This document shows positions 50,690 to 60,769 of a stretch of DNA of 64,000 nt, piece after piece. Each line of letters begins with the position of its first letter. Positions within the stretch are counted from its first letter, which is position 1. Source of the stretch: RECM01 sp047921215 (GTDB lineage: Bacteria; Bacteroidota; Rhodothermia; Balneolales; Cyclonatronaceae); the NCBI GenBank assembly GCA_047921215.1, contig JBLRWO010000004.1, positions 1 to 64,000 on the forward strand, read 5' to 3'. The notes below the pieces were generated by a model, which made no database searches, was not told where the DNA came from, and saw only the letters and a list, made by a program, of their open reading frames with translations. The position numbers were made by a program, and so were the translations under genes.

Positions 50690-51817
50690 ATGAACATCCG
50701 GCACCTCAAACTTCGATTTTTCCGCAATCACGCCAACAGGGAGCTTAGCTTCAGTCCGGGGCTTAACCTGATTACAGGTCCCAACGGCACCGGTAAAACG
50801 AACATCATTGATGCCATCCACTATCTGTGCATGAGCCGCAGTTTTGTGGCGGGCAGCGACCAGTACGTGGTGATGCAGGGAGAGAGTGGTTTCCGGGTTG
50901 AGGGCGGGTTTGAGGGCAGCATCCGCAGTTCATTCCGCGTTACCTGCACCTATTCCAGGGGTGAAGGTAAAAAAATCTATGTGAACGACAGTCCGCTTGA
51001 CCGCCTTGCCGATCTGATTGGCATGGTTCCGGTGGTGGTTCTGTCGCCCGACGACAAGCGCCTTACCAGCGAAGGCCCTGCAGAAAGGCGCTCCTTCCTG
51101 GATGCCATGATCAGCCAGATATCGAAATCCTACCTGTCGGACCTGATCGAATACCGCAGGATCGTAAAACAGCGGAACAGGCTGCTTGCCGACCCGCGTT
51201 ACCGTTCCGCGGAGCTGGACGCCTTCCTGGAGCCGTGGAACCGGCAACTGGTTCAGACCGGCAGCCGCATCATTCGCAAAAGGGCATCTGTACTCAGTCA
51301 GTTTGCCCATTACCTGCAGGAAACCTACGACCTGATTTCGGGCATCGGGCACCGACCCCACTTCCACTACAAAACCATAGTGTCCGATCCGGGTAATGAG
51401 AATGAGCTGGTGCAACAATACAGCAGCATTCTGGCTGAAGAGTACGAGCGCGAACGCGAACGTGAGCAGACCGTTGCCGGCCCTCACAGGGATGATCTGG
51501 TCTTCTATCTCGATGACCAGGAGCTCCGGAAATTCGGGTCACAGGGGCAGCACCGGCTGTTTGCGCTGGCCCTCAAACTTGCACAGCTCCGTTTCTATTC
51601 CGAACATCTTGACGATCTTCCCGTGTTGCTGCTCGATGACGTATTCGGCGATCTTGACCCGCAGAAGACCAATATCCTCGTTCGTACCCTAATGGATCAG
51701 CATGCGCAGACTTTTATCACTGCGGCCAATCCGGAGCCCTTCAGAAACCTGATTGAAAACGGCAACGACTGCACGTGGTATATGATGGAGCAGAGTGAAA
51801 TGAAACTGCATAAATGA
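50690..51817 (+). CDS. recF: DNA replication and repair protein RecF
   Basis: A 375-aa SMC-like ATPase that loads RecA at gaps. It begins MNIRHLKLRFFRNHANRELS; Walker A is GPNGTGKTNIIDAIHYLC. The ABC-type signature region contains SQGQHRLFALALKLAQ and Walker B is LPVLLLDDVFGDLDPQK. It is on the plus strand about 6 kb from oriC, with a PLP decarboxylase gene between it and dciA. Confidence 0.95.
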   Translation: MNIRHLKLRFFRNHANRELSFSPGLNLITGPNGTGKTNIIDAIHYLCMSRSFVAGSDQYVVMQGESGFRVEGGFEGSIRSSFRVTCTYSRGEGKKIYVNDSPLDRLADLIGMVPVVVLSPDDKRLTSEGPAERRSFLDAMISQISKSYLSDLIEYRRIVKQRNRLLADPRYRSAELDAFLEPWNRQLVQTGSRIIRKRASVLSQFAHYLQETYDLISGIGHRPHFHYKTIVSDPGNENELVQQYSSILAEEYEREREREQTVAGPHRDDLVFYLDDQELRKFGSQGQHRLFALALKLAQLRFYSEHLDDLPVLLLDDVFGDLDPQKTNILVRTLMDQHAQTFITAANPEPFRNLIENGNDCTWYMMEQSEMKLHK

Positions 51818-51847
51818 AGGTCCCGGCCTTAACCATAAACCCAACTG

Positions 51848-53332
51848 ATGAGTAATCCGCAAAACAATCCGTCTGATACCGGCAGCCCAATGCCGGCTGA
51901 CGAAACCGGTATTCTCCGGCTCGACGCTGAAGAGCGCAAAAGGCTGTGGAAACAGCTTTCAGATGAGGCTGAACGCTACTACACCGATGTGGAGGGGCTC
52001 CCGGTAACGCCGCCAATGGATCCGGATGCCATACGGGAGAAACTGGTTTCATTCCGGTTCGATGAAGGGCTGGCCCCGGCTGAGGTAACAGAATTTGTGG
52101 TATCGATGCTGCGCAAATACCAGGTACAGCAGGCCCATCCCATGTATTACGGGCTGTTCAATCCCGCTTCATCTACCATGGGCGTGGCCGGCGACTTCCT
52201 GGCTGCAGTATTCAATCCGCAGCTTGCCGCCTGGAGCCACAGTCCCATCGCGGCAGAAATTGAAAATCACCTTATTGCCACATTTGGCAGCCTGTTCGGC
52301 TACGGTGCTGCCGAAACGGAAGGAACCTTCACAAGCGGCGGCGCGGAGGCCAATCACACCGCATTGCTGGCAGCCGTAACGACGCATTTCCCCGGCTATC
52401 CGGAAAACGGGGTGCGGTCGCTGCCCCGGCAGCCGGTGTTCTATGTGTCGACACAGAGCCACCACTCCTTTCTCAAGGCCGCCCGGTTTTGTGGTCTGGG
52501 CAGCATATCGGTAAGGCATGTGGCTGTTGACAGTAAACTGAGGATGAAGGCAGAAATGCTGCAGGAAATGATCCGCAGGGATACCCTTGGCGGGCTGGCC
52601 CCGTTCATGGTCGTTGCCGCGGCGGGTTCCACCAATGCCGGGGTAATCGATCCGTTGCAGCAGATAGCAGACGTGGCAGCAGAAAACGATCTCTGGTTCC
52701 ATGTGGATGCAGCCTGGGGCGGAGCGGCCGCATTCGTACCCGAACTAAAGGCATATTTTGCGGGATTGGAGAGGTCTGACTCCATCACCTTCGATGCTCA
52801 CAAGTGGATGTCGGTGCCCATGGGTGCCGGCATATACCTGAACCGGCATCGCGGAATACTGAACAAAACCTGCGCCATAGAAACAGCCTATATGCCCAAA
52901 GATGCTGCAGGACTCGACATCAGGGACCCGTACATGCACTCCATGCAGTGGTCGCGGCGTGCCATCGGGCTGAAAGTCTTCATGTCTCTGGCTGTTGCGG
53001 GCAGACCCGGCTACGAATCGGTGATCCGGCACATGGCCGCCATGGGCAACCGCCTCAGAAACAGCCTGGCCGATGCCGGATTTGAAATCTGCAATGATAC
53101 CCCATTGCCGGTAGTCTGTTTCCGCCCCTCAGGGGTGAATGATATGCAGAAACTGCAGGCAATCGTCCGTAAAATAATTACATCCGGAAAGGCGTGGATA
53201 TCAACCACGAGCCTTGAAGGGCACGGACCGGTGATGAGAGCCTGTATCACCAATTTCGGGACCGATACCATACACACCGACCGCCTTGTGGAACTGATTT
53301 CAGATGCCACAGCCAGGGTCCTGGAAGAGTGA
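51848..53332 (+). CDS. PLP-dependent group II decarboxylase family protein
   Basis: A 494-aa enzyme of the glutamate/aromatic-amino-acid decarboxylase family (group II). It shows the substrate loop TFTSGGAEANHTALLAAVTT, the PLP-ring His region YVSTQSHHSFLKAARF, the PLP-binding Asp in WFHVDAAWGGAAAF and the PLP lysine in DSITFDAHKWMSVPMGAGIY. Length is normal. Substrate cannot be told: candidates are Trp/Tyr/DOPA, Glu, or Cys sulfinate. It follows recF by 30 bases and is an odd neighbour to replication genes. Confidence 0.9.
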   Translation: MSNPQNNPSDTGSPMPADETGILRLDAEERKRLWKQLSDEAERYYTDVEGLPVTPPMDPDAIREKLVSFRFDEGLAPAEVTEFVVSMLRKYQVQQAHPMYYGLFNPASSTMGVAGDFLAAVFNPQLAAWSHSPIAAEIENHLIATFGSLFGYGAAETEGTFTSGGAEANHTALLAAVTTHFPGYPENGVRSLPRQPVFYVSTQSHHSFLKAARFCGLGSISVRHVAVDSKLRMKAEMLQEMIRRDTLGGLAPFMVVAAAGSTNAGVIDPLQQIADVAAENDLWFHVDAAWGGAAAFVPELKAYFAGLERSDSITFDAHKWMSVPMGAGIYLNRHRGILNKTCAIETAYMPKDAAGLDIRDPYMHSMQWSRRAIGLKVFMSLAVAGRPGYESVIRHMAAMGNRLRNSLADAGFEICNDTPLPVVCFRPSGVNDMQKLQAIVRKIITSGKAWISTTSLEGHGPVMRACITNFGTDTIHTDRLVELISDATARVLEE

Positions 53333-53551
53333 GCCGCCAGAACGTGCACTCCGGCCGTACATACAAGTTAATGTGTACGGAAATGAATGCCATTGAAATG
53401 TGTACAAACCCACATCAGATGAATATTATCGGATGTCCGAACTCTCAAGTCTTATCTCAATCTCCCGCGATCTACAAAAAAGCAGGTGCCATTCTTCAGA
53501 GTTCGATATATTGCCAGGGCGTATACTAACCTGATTGTAATAATCATCGGA

Positions 53552-53845
53552 ATGTACAGTAACAGGCCCCGCCCGCTGGGCGATCTTCTTAAAGATTTCG
53601 TGGAAAATTATCCCCGCAGGAGGGAACTGAAGAGAGGTATGATCCTGTCGGTCTGGGCTGAAGTGGTGGGAAGCGCCATTATAAAAGAGTGCAGCATAGT
53701 AAAATTCGAGGGCGACCGGCTGATCGTGAGAATTAAAGATCCGGGATGGCGCCATGAGGTCCACATGCAGCGTTATTCGATCATGAACAGGCTGAACCGC
53801 GAGGTCGACGAGGATATTGTTAAGGAGATCGTGGTAAGGGGGTAG
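53552..53845 (+). CDS. dciA: DciA (DUF721) helicase-loading protein
   Basis: A 97-aa DUF721 protein. This family (DciA) is the ancestral partner that delivers DnaB helicase to the origin in bacteria lacking DnaC/DnaI. Motifs are RPLGDLLKDFVENYPRRREL, WAEVVGSAIIKEC and GDRLIVRIKDPGWRHEVHMQ. Start at 53552 gives the family N-terminus. It is close to dnaA and recF, as is usual. Confidence 0.9.
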   Translation: MYSNRPRPLGDLLKDFVENYPRRRELKRGMILSVWAEVVGSAIIKECSIVKFEGDRLIVRIKDPGWRHEVHMQRYSIMNRLNREVDEDIVKEIVVRG

Positions 53846-53888
53846 CGCAAACGATTAGAAATAACATGCCACATTGTTATATTCTGCT

Positions 53889-54899
53889 ATGATAATGCAG
53901 ATATTTAAATCAGTGAGTAACTGGTTCAGCCGCACCTACAGTGAGTTCAGCCGGCGCAAGCTGACGCGCGATAAGGACGACATACCGCAGGGTGAACGTG
54001 TGGTCGTATTTATTTTCGCCTTCATGATAGCTCTTAGCATGTGGTTGCTGGTGAACCTGGGCCGCGATTATAACCTCACACTGAATCTTCCCGTTATACA
54101 TGCCGATCCGCCCGAAGGGCAGGCTTTTATCACGGAAATTCCCGGGAACGCCAATACTACCGTGAGCGGCGAGGGCTGGAAACTGATCTCCATCTATAAC
54201 AATCCTCCCCAGGTAATTTTACCCGCTGATGAAGGCACCATAAATGTGTTTGAAGCTGTACAGGCTTCTCTGTCGAATTTTCCGGACTTATCGGTGACCA
54301 AGGTTCAGCCGATGATCGTTAACGTGGCCACCGAAGAGGAACTGCAAAAGAAGGTCCCGGTACGTAATGACGTTACCATAGAGACCCGGAGACGTTTCAA
54401 TATTTCAGGTACAGTCAGCATTTCGCCCGATAGTGTTACCATTACCGGTGCCCGGTCTATTGTCGGTCCCGTTGAATTCTGGCCTACTGAATCAAAAGTT
54501 CTTGAGGACGTCAGGGAAGATATCGATATCGAGGTCCGGCTCAGAAAAGCTCAGCGGCTGATTACACTCGAATATGATCAGATCCGGATAAGTGCTGATA
54601 TAGCAGAATTTACAGAAGGGGAGGCGAGAATACCGGTTACAACCCGCAATCTGCCGGCAGGCCGCAGAGTGTCGTACAGCCCCTCGGTTCTTACAGTGCG
54701 CTATGATGTGCCGATCACCCAGTACAATGAAGCCTCATCAGTAATCCCGTTTCAGGCCTATGTGAACTACAGTTCAATTGTCAATGACACGACCGGTTAT
54801 GTTACCCCGCAGATTGAACGGAATATTGAAGGGCTGGACGTGCGTCTCCGATCCTACCAGCCCAGAAGGGTTTCCTATTTTAATGTGATGGCCCAGTAG
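53889..54899 (+). CDS. YbbR-like domain membrane protein
   Basis: A protein of 336 aa from the ATG at 53889; an ATG at 53874 and one at 53895 are also in frame. One membrane helix (about 42-58, VVVFIFAFMIALSMWLLVNL) is followed by three or four YbbR-type beta repeats (e.g. PDSVTITGARSIVGPVEFW; SPSVLTVRYDVP). YbbR/CdaR proteins partner the c-di-AMP cyclase CdaA in Firmicutes; in Bacteroidota the role is less clear and no cyclase is adjacent here. The gene starts 43 bases after dciA. Confidence 0.8.
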   Translation: MIMQIFKSVSNWFSRTYSEFSRRKLTRDKDDIPQGERVVVFIFAFMIALSMWLLVNLGRDYNLTLNLPVIHADPPEGQAFITEIPGNANTTVSGEGWKLISIYNNPPQVILPADEGTINVFEAVQASLSNFPDLSVTKVQPMIVNVATEEELQKKVPVRNDVTIETRRRFNISGTVSISPDSVTITGARSIVGPVEFWPTESKVLEDVREDIDIEVRLRKAQRLITLEYDQIRISADIAEFTEGEARIPVTTRNLPAGRRVSYSPSVLTVRYDVPITQYNEASSVIPFQAYVNYSSIVNDTTGYVTPQIERNIEGLDVRLRSYQPRRVSYFNVMAQ

Positions 54900-54970
54900 A
54901 GTGTGGTGACCCGGCAGAAGGTGGTTACCGTTTAATGTGATTACACGGATGGAAGAAGCAGAAAACCGGT

Positions 54971-56191
54971 TTAAAAACCCGCCATCGCCTCTTCAACCGG
55001 TACCGTCTCATTAAAGTAACTGCAGATTTTCAGGATCACCTCGTCGACCAGGGCATCGGGGCAGGAGGCACCGGAGGTGATGACCACGGTGAGCGGGGTG
55101 GTACCAGGTAGCCAGTTGCGGGTAACATGCATGGATTTGTCCCACTGGTTGAAATGGCGGATCTCGTCCGGCGAGGCGATCTCTTTTGCATCCCGGATAT
55201 GGTAGGTGGGGAATTTCGTCTCGAGCAGCTCCACCAGGTGCATGGTGTTCGATGAGTTGTAACCGCCCACAACGATGGCCAGATCCGCGGCCTCATCGAG
55301 AAGGCCGTAGGTGGCCGACTGGTTCTCGTTGGTGGCGTAGCAGAGGGTATCGGAGGTGTCGGAAAAGTGGTCGGCAATGTCGACCGCCCCGTATTTTTTG
55401 ACGGCCGCCTCACGCAGAATCTCCATCACCTCCCGGGTTTCGGTGGCCAGCATGGTGGTCTGGTTGATCACGCCGAACTTCTCAAGATGGATCAGCGGAT
55501 TGAACCCCGGTGTGCACTTATGTCCGAAATGCTGGTCGAAATCGGACAGCGGACGCTCCTCAAGCATGATCTCCGCCAGGATCCGCGCCTCGGCGGGGCT
55601 GAACACCACCACCACATCGCTGTGCTGACGGCTGTGGGAAAAGGTGGCCCGGGTCTCTTCGTGGGTATCTTTTCCGTGGATGACCAGCGCGTGCCCCTTC
55701 TTGCCGAGCTGACTGCCCCGGTTCCACACTTTTTCGACAAACGGGCAGGTGGTGTCGTATTGATAGGGATTGACGCCCCGCTCCTCAAGCCGTTTCTGAA
55801 TCTCGATGGTAGTTCCGAAAGCCGGCACTATCACAATATCGTCTTCAGTGAGCGATTCGATCGGGATTATCGGCGTGCCGTCGGTCTCAAATAGGAATTT
55901 CACGCCCCGGTTCAGCAGATCGTTGTTCACGGTCGGATTGTGGATCATCTCGCTGAGCAGGTAGATGTTCCGCCCGGGATTCTGCTCAATCGTCCGGTAG
56001 GCAATATCAATCGCATTCTCCACCCCGTAACAAAATCCAAAATGCCGCGGTATCAGAAAACGCACCGGCCCGAAATCCAGCACACTGGGCGTAACATCCT
56101 TCTTCCGCGGATCCAGTATCTGCCGCGATTCCTTTATCCGCTTTATAATCGGAGACCTGTAAATCTCCGGTATGTCAAACTTCTTCGCCAT
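54971..56191 (-). CDS. ispH: 4-hydroxy-3-methylbut-2-enyl diphosphate reductase
   Basis: A 406-aa iron-sulfur enzyme making IPP and DMAPP, the last step of the MEP pathway. The three cluster cysteines are in HFGFCYGVENAIDIAYR, QYDTTCPFVEKVW and TSGASCPDALVDEVILK. It belongs to the longer Bacteroidota/actinobacterial-like IspH class (about 400 aa). Start at 56191 (MAKKFDIPEIY) is chosen; ten extra upstream codons are open. A structured gene-free stretch separates it from smc upstream. Confidence 0.94.
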   Translation of the reverse strand: MAKKFDIPEIYRSPIIKRIKESRQILDPRKKDVTPSVLDFGPVRFLIPRHFGFCYGVENAIDIAYRTIEQNPGRNIYLLSEMIHNPTVNNDLLNRGVKFLFETDGTPIIPIESLTEDDIVIVPAFGTTIEIQKRLEERGVNPYQYDTTCPFVEKVWNRGSQLGKKGHALVIHGKDTHEETRATFSHSRQHSDVVVVFSPAEARILAEIMLEERPLSDFDQHFGHKCTPGFNPLIHLEKFGVINQTTMLATETREVMEILREAAVKKYGAVDIADHFSDTSDTLCYATNENQSATYGLLDEAADLAIVVGGYNSSNTMHLVELLETKFPTYHIRDAKEIASPDEIRHFNQWDKSMHVTRNWLPGTTPLTVVITSGASCPDALVDEVILKICSYFNETVPVEEAMAGF

Positions 56192-56223
56192 GGTATTTCC
56201 TGGGTATAAAAATATGATCAACC

Positions 56224-56427
56224 TTCAAGAGTCCGCAGGACCTTGAAGTAGATCATATGGGGATACGCGAATATCCCCGGGGGTATTGTGATGTAAGGTA
56301 TAAACAGGGTAGTTCAAAAAAATGTTCTATTTGGCAGGACTTTTTTTAGCGCGTTCTTATTGGCGCGTTTGTACAGGACACTCTTCGAGGACCTCCGCTA
56401 TGCTCCGGACTCTCGAAGGTGTCCTTG
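56224..56427. other. Inverted-repeat-rich region between smc and ispH
   Basis: CTTCAAGAGTCC/GGACCTTGAAG (56224-56249) forms a hairpin with one bulge. AGGACACTCTTCGAG/CTCGAAGGTGTCCT (about 56373-56427) forms a second long imperfect stem. GAGTCC/AGGAC words recur throughout. There is no T-run. It may be a terminator-like or mRNA-processing structure, or another dispersed repeat. Confidence 0.45.
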
Positions 56428-56470
56428 CGCGGCTCCGCACTCGTCCTGGCGCTCTCCTGCAGGACTCTTT

Positions 56471-59400
56471 TCAGGTCACATCATCCATACGGACGCCTAC
56501 GAGTTTGCTGACACCGGTTTCGGGCATGGTTACACCGTACATGATTTCCGATTTGTCCATGGTTTTTTTGTTGTGGGTGATCACGATGAACTGGGTATCG
56601 GTACTGAACTGCTTGATCAGGTGGGTGAAGCGTTCGATGTTGGCGTCGTCGAGCGGGGCATCGACCTCATCGAGGATACAGAAGGGGGACGGTTTTACCA
56701 GGTAGATCGAAAACAGCAGGGCGATGGCGGTCAGCGTTTTTTCGCCGCCCGACAGCTGCTCGATGTTGCTCGGACGCTTACCGCGCGGTTTGGCGATGAT
56801 CTCGATCTTGTGGTCGAGCGGGTCATCCGAATTTTCTTCGAGCAGCAGGTCGCACTGATCATCTTCCTGGAACAGGGTGCTGAATACCTTCTTGAAATTG
56901 GTCCTGATCTGCTCGAAGGTGGTGCTGAAGCGCTCCTGCGCGGTTTCGTTGATCTCGCGGATGGTCTGCCGGAGCTCGTCTTCGGCCTTTGTGAGGTCGG
57001 CGATCTGGGTTTCGTAGAAATCGACCCGCTCTTTCTCCTCCTCATATTCCGTGATGGCGAGGGGATTCACCTCTCCGATGTTCCGGAGCCGCTCGCGCAG
57101 CTGGGCGATTTCGCTTTTGGCGGTCGCCACATCCATATCTTCCGGCAGCTCATCGGTCAGCTTGTCCATCAGTACGCCGTACGTCTCCCAGATGTGGTCG
57201 GCGATGTTTTTGAGCTGCATATCCTTCTGCGATTTCGCCAGGGAGAGGTGGTGGATGAGATCGCTGTTCAGGTCCTTGTTCCGGCGGATGGTTCGCAGGG
57301 TTTCCTCGATCTGGTTGATCCTGCCGCGCTGACGGGCAGTGGCCTCTTCCGTTTCGGCAAACATGTTGTCGGCCGCCTCCTTTTCACCTTTCAGGGACGA
57401 TAAACGGGCCTCCAGGCCTTCGATCTCGTTTTTGAGGCTCAGTATCAGGTCTTTGCTTGCGCGGGCGCGCTGTGCCCTGTTTTCAAGCCTCTCCTTGATG
57501 GTCTCAATGCTTTTGGATGCCCGTTCGATATCCCGTTTCTGGTTGTCGAGCTGATTGGCCGTACCCTGCTGCTGCAGTTTGGCATCGTTGTAGATGCCCT
57601 GGGAGCGCTGCAGTTCGGTCTCCTTCTCCTGCAGGGTTCCGCGCAGGTTCACGCGTTTCTGTACGGCATCCTCCAGTTTATGGTTGATTTCGGCGATCCG
57701 GGGTTCGATTCCGGCGAGATCGGCGTTGAGTTCACCGCGCTGCTCCTGCAGCCGTTTCTCACGGCCGGCCCGCTCCTCCATCGTCTTTTCGTACACGGCC
57801 TTTTGTGCCTGAAGGGCGTTCCGCCTGTTTTCCAGCTTCCTCACGGCCTCATCGGCTGTCCGGAGTGCTTCGCCTGCCTTCTGGCTGTTCAGCCCGGCCC
57901 AGACGGTGTCGAGCCGCTGCAGTTCGTTCTGAAGCTTTTCAAGTGCGGTGGCAGCGGCGGCCTCTTCTTTGCGGCACGTTTCGATGCGGTTCTTCAGCCC
58001 TACGCGTACGCCGGTGTTCTTATGGGTGCTGCCGCTGCGGATGAACCGCTCGCTGGTTACCACATCCCCGTCGCGTGTCACGCTGACTTTATTTTTGCCC
58101 GTCAGGGCTTTGTCGAGCGAATCGCTGATCACCACATTGCCGAGCAGGAGCTGCTTCAGGGGTTCAAATTCTTTCGCGCAGCTCACCACATTCGCTATGG
58201 ATTCGGGGTCGACCGGGTAGGAGAGGGCCAGCAGGTCGAGGGGGATTACGGTGGCCTTGCCTTTTTTGTCCTTGCGGAGCAGATCGAATGCCTGTGTGGC
58301 CTCATCCACATTGGATACCACCACATAGTTGCAGGCCTCGCCGAGCACCGATTCGAGTGCAACGGCATATTCGGCGGAGGTTGACAGCACATCCGATACC
58401 ACCTCGAACCGGCGGAAGCTGCTTTTGTTTTTCTGCAGATGCTGCACGCTTCCGGGGAAGGCCTCGTTCGAGCGGGCGATGGTTTCGAGCAGGCCAACCT
58501 CGCTGCGGCTGGCTTCAATGCGGCTGCGCACACTGCGTATCTCGTCTTTCAGTTCGTTCTGCCGCTTCTGCACCTCGTCGCGTTCGGTGCGGATACGTTC
58601 GACCTCTTTTTCGGCCTCCGAACGCGACTCCGTTGCCGATCCGAGGTCGGTTTCTATGGACTTCTGCTCTTCATCAAAACGGGAGATGCTGGTTTCCGCC
58701 TCCTTCTGCTGCCGTTCGATGCGCAGCACATCCTCTTCGAGGTTTTCCAGGCGCGATTCAAAGCGGATCTTCCGGCTCTGGATCTCGTTGATCGACTGGC
58801 TCAGGGTTTCATAGTCCCTGTTGGCCGCTTCGAGCTCTGCCCGCATGGAAGTCACCCCGGAGAGCACCTCTTCGTAGGCCTGTTTCTTTACCCCGAGCTC
58901 CTCATTGGCGGCATCCAGCTCGGTCTGAAGCCTGTTCAGGTTTTCGCTGCCCCGGTCGATGCTTTTTTTGAACTCACGGATCTCGACCTCCGACTGGCTG
59001 ATGTCGGTTTCGTACTGCCGGATCACGCCCTCCTCGTTGGTGATCTTTTCGGACGCGATGCGGATGGAGGTCTCCGACTCGCGGATACTGTTAAAGAGAT
59101 CGTCGACCTTCTGTTTAGCCGCGGCAAGATCTTGCTCACGTTGTCGGAGGGTTTCCTGGGCCAGGCCCAGGGCCTCATCCTGCTGCTCCAGGTTGCGGCT
59201 GAGCTCTTCCTTCTCCTTTTCGGCCGTAACGATCTGCCCTACGAGCGGCTCCAGTTCACCTTTCAGGTGCAGGTATTCGTGTCGGCTAACCCCCATGTCG
59301 AGTTTCCGGAGGTCCTCCTGGTAGCCTTTTGCGCGCTGGGCCTTGTTGGCCTGCAGCTGCAGGGACCGGGCCTTTTTCCGGATTTCGACCAGGATATCCT

Positions 59401-59974
59401 CAACGCGGAGCATATCGGTGCGTGTATCGTCGAGCTTGCGGTACGTCTGTTTGCGCTTCTCCTTGTACCGGGTAACCCCGGCGGCCTCCTCGAACAGCCT
59501 TCGCCGGTCGTTGTTCTTGTCGTTCAGGATCTCCTCGACCATCTTCAGTTCGATCACCGAATAGGCGCCCGCGCCCATGCCGGTATCCATAAACAGCTCA
59601 ATGATGTCTTTCAGGCGGCATTGCGACCCGTTGATCAGGTATTCGCTCTCACCCGACCGGTAGAGCCGCCGCGAAATGGTCACATCGTTGTATTCGATGG
59701 GCAGAATTTCACGGTTGTTTTCGATGGTGATGGAGACCTCGGCCATGCCAAGGGCTTTTTTCGTGGATGTGCCGTTGAAGATCACATTGGCCATTGCATC
59801 TGACCGCAGCTGCGAGGGACGCTGTTCGCCGAGTACCCAGCGCAGTGCGTCGACGATATTCGACTTCCCGCAGCCGTTGGGGCCGACGATTACCGTGATG
59901 CCGCTGTCGAATTTGACGGAGGTTTTATTGGCAAAGCTTTTAAAACCATGCAGCTCGAGTTCTGCTAAATACAT
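56471..59974 (-). CDS. smc: Chromosome segregation ATPase SMC
   Basis: A 1167-aa condensin subunit. The N-terminal ATPase half has Walker A GPNGCGKSNIVDALRWVLGE. Two long coiled coils (about 165-500 and 680-1000) flank a hinge (about 505-670, with ALESVLGEACNYVVVSN). The C-terminal half has signature LSGGEKTLTAIALLFS and Walker B FCILDEVDAPLDDANIERF. Length is typical. frr lies 26 bases upstream on the same strand. Confidence 0.97.
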   Translation of the reverse strand: MYLAELELHGFKSFANKTSVKFDSGITVIVGPNGCGKSNIVDALRWVLGEQRPSQLRSDAMANVIFNGTSTKKALGMAEVSITIENNREILPIEYNDVTISRRLYRSGESEYLINGSQCRLKDIIELFMDTGMGAGAYSVIELKMVEEILNDKNNDRRRLFEEAAGVTRYKEKRKQTYRKLDDTRTDMLRVEDILVEIRKKARSLQLQANKAQRAKGYQEDLRKLDMGVSRHEYLHLKGELEPLVGQIVTAEKEKEELSRNLEQQDEALGLAQETLRQREQDLAAAKQKVDDLFNSIRESETSIRIASEKITNEEGVIRQYETDISQSEVEIREFKKSIDRGSENLNRLQTELDAANEELGVKKQAYEEVLSGVTSMRAELEAANRDYETLSQSINEIQSRKIRFESRLENLEEDVLRIERQQKEAETSISRFDEEQKSIETDLGSATESRSEAEKEVERIRTERDEVQKRQNELKDEIRSVRSRIEASRSEVGLLETIARSNEAFPGSVQHLQKNKSSFRRFEVVSDVLSTSAEYAVALESVLGEACNYVVVSNVDEATQAFDLLRKDKKGKATVIPLDLLALSYPVDPESIANVVSCAKEFEPLKQLLLGNVVISDSLDKALTGKNKVSVTRDGDVVTSERFIRSGSTHKNTGVRVGLKNRIETCRKEEAAAATALEKLQNELQRLDTVWAGLNSQKAGEALRTADEAVRKLENRRNALQAQKAVYEKTMEERAGREKRLQEQRGELNADLAGIEPRIAEINHKLEDAVQKRVNLRGTLQEKETELQRSQGIYNDAKLQQQGTANQLDNQKRDIERASKSIETIKERLENRAQRARASKDLILSLKNEIEGLEARLSSLKGEKEAADNMFAETEEATARQRGRINQIEETLRTIRRNKDLNSDLIHHLSLAKSQKDMQLKNIADHIWETYGVLMDKLTDELPEDMDVATAKSEIAQLRERLRNIGEVNPLAITEYEEEKERVDFYETQIADLTKAEDELRQTIREINETAQERFSTTFEQIRTNFKKVFSTLFQEDDQCDLLLEENSDDPLDHKIEIIAKPRGKRPSNIEQLSGGEKTLTAIALLFSIYLVKPSPFCILDEVDAPLDDANIERFTHLIKQFSTDTQFIVITHNKKTMDKSEIMYGVTMPETGVSKLVGVRMDDVT

Positions 59975-60000
59975 GCTGCTTTATATGCCGGCTATGTGTG

Positions 60001-60567
60001 TCAAATGCTCAGGATTTCGTGTTCCTTGTCCTTGAGCATGGAATCCACTTTTTCGATGAACTGATCTGTCAGTTTCTGGATGTCGTCTTCTGCTTCGAAG
60101 CGGGAATCTTCGGGCAGGGACTGATCCTTGACGGTGTTTTTCACGTGGTCTTTGGCATCGCGGCGGGAGTTGCGGATGCTAACCCGTGCCTGTTCGGCCA
60201 GGTCGCGAGCGATCTTGACCAGTTCCTGGCGGCGTTCTTCGGAAAGAATGGGCAGGGGGATCCGGATTATAGTGCCATCATTATTGGGATTGAGCCCGAG
60301 AGCCGAGCTGCGGATGGCCTTCTCGATGGCCGGAATCATGCCCTTGTCCCAGGGCTGTACCACCAGCATGCGTGGCTCGGGTGCGCTCACATTGGCAACC
60401 TGGTTGATCGGCGACATCGTACCGTAGTAATCCACTTTAATAGTATCGAGCAGGGCAGGGTTGGCCTTGCCTGCGCGGATGCCTGAAAATTCCTTGTGCA
60501 GAAAATCGACGGCATCGGACATATGAAGTTCAGCAGTTTCGTAGAATTCCTTTAATTCGGGATGCAT
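60001..60567 (-). CDS. frr: Ribosome recycling factor
   Basis: A 188-aa factor that splits post-termination ribosomes with EF-G. Conserved parts are EFSGIRAGKANPALLDTIKV, YYGTMSPINQVANVSAPEPR, RIPLPILSEERRQELVK and the C-terminal helix. Length is normal (about 185). It is the first gene of a frr-smc pair; usual neighbours pyrH and tsf are not here. Confidence 0.97.
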   Translation of the reverse strand: MHPELKEFYETAELHMSDAVDFLHKEFSGIRAGKANPALLDTIKVDYYGTMSPINQVANVSAPEPRMLVVQPWDKGMIPAIEKAIRSSALGLNPNNDGTIIRIPLPILSEERRQELVKIARDLAEQARVSIRNSRRDAKDHVKNTVKDQSLPEDSRFEAEDDIQKLTDQFIEKVDSMLKDKEHEILSI

Positions 60568-60760
60568 AATACTTGAAATAGGTTGAACATTATGTGATCA
60601 GACAAACGGTGAAGTATACTAAGGCGTGAAACGTCTATCAAGAAGATAACAAAACAACAGATAGGTCTTACGTTCCAAAGCTTAAGAGCTCCTGAGTTTT
60701 GATGTCAGCTTTCAGGATATCAAAATAAAGAAAAAAAATAGATTATAGAGTTAAGTCATT

Positions 60761-60769
60761 GGGGGGGGG
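60761..60769 (+). repeat. Nine-G homopolymer
   Basis: A run of nine G residues in the gene-free leader 60568-61021, about 250 bases upstream of the T9SS protein gene. Such tracts slip easily and can vary promoter spacing. Nothing else is seen in this stretch apart from AT-rich sequence. Confidence 0.8.

Noticed and set aside
53355..53380. CCGTACA/TGTACGG dyad after the PLP decarboxylase
   Set aside because: A short stem with a 12-base loop and no T-run; not distinguishable from chance.
58439..59803. 454-aa open frame antisense to smc
   Set aside because: It is a shadow of the long smc coiled-coil region. The smc product has complete Walker and signature motifs, and the antisense product resembles nothing.
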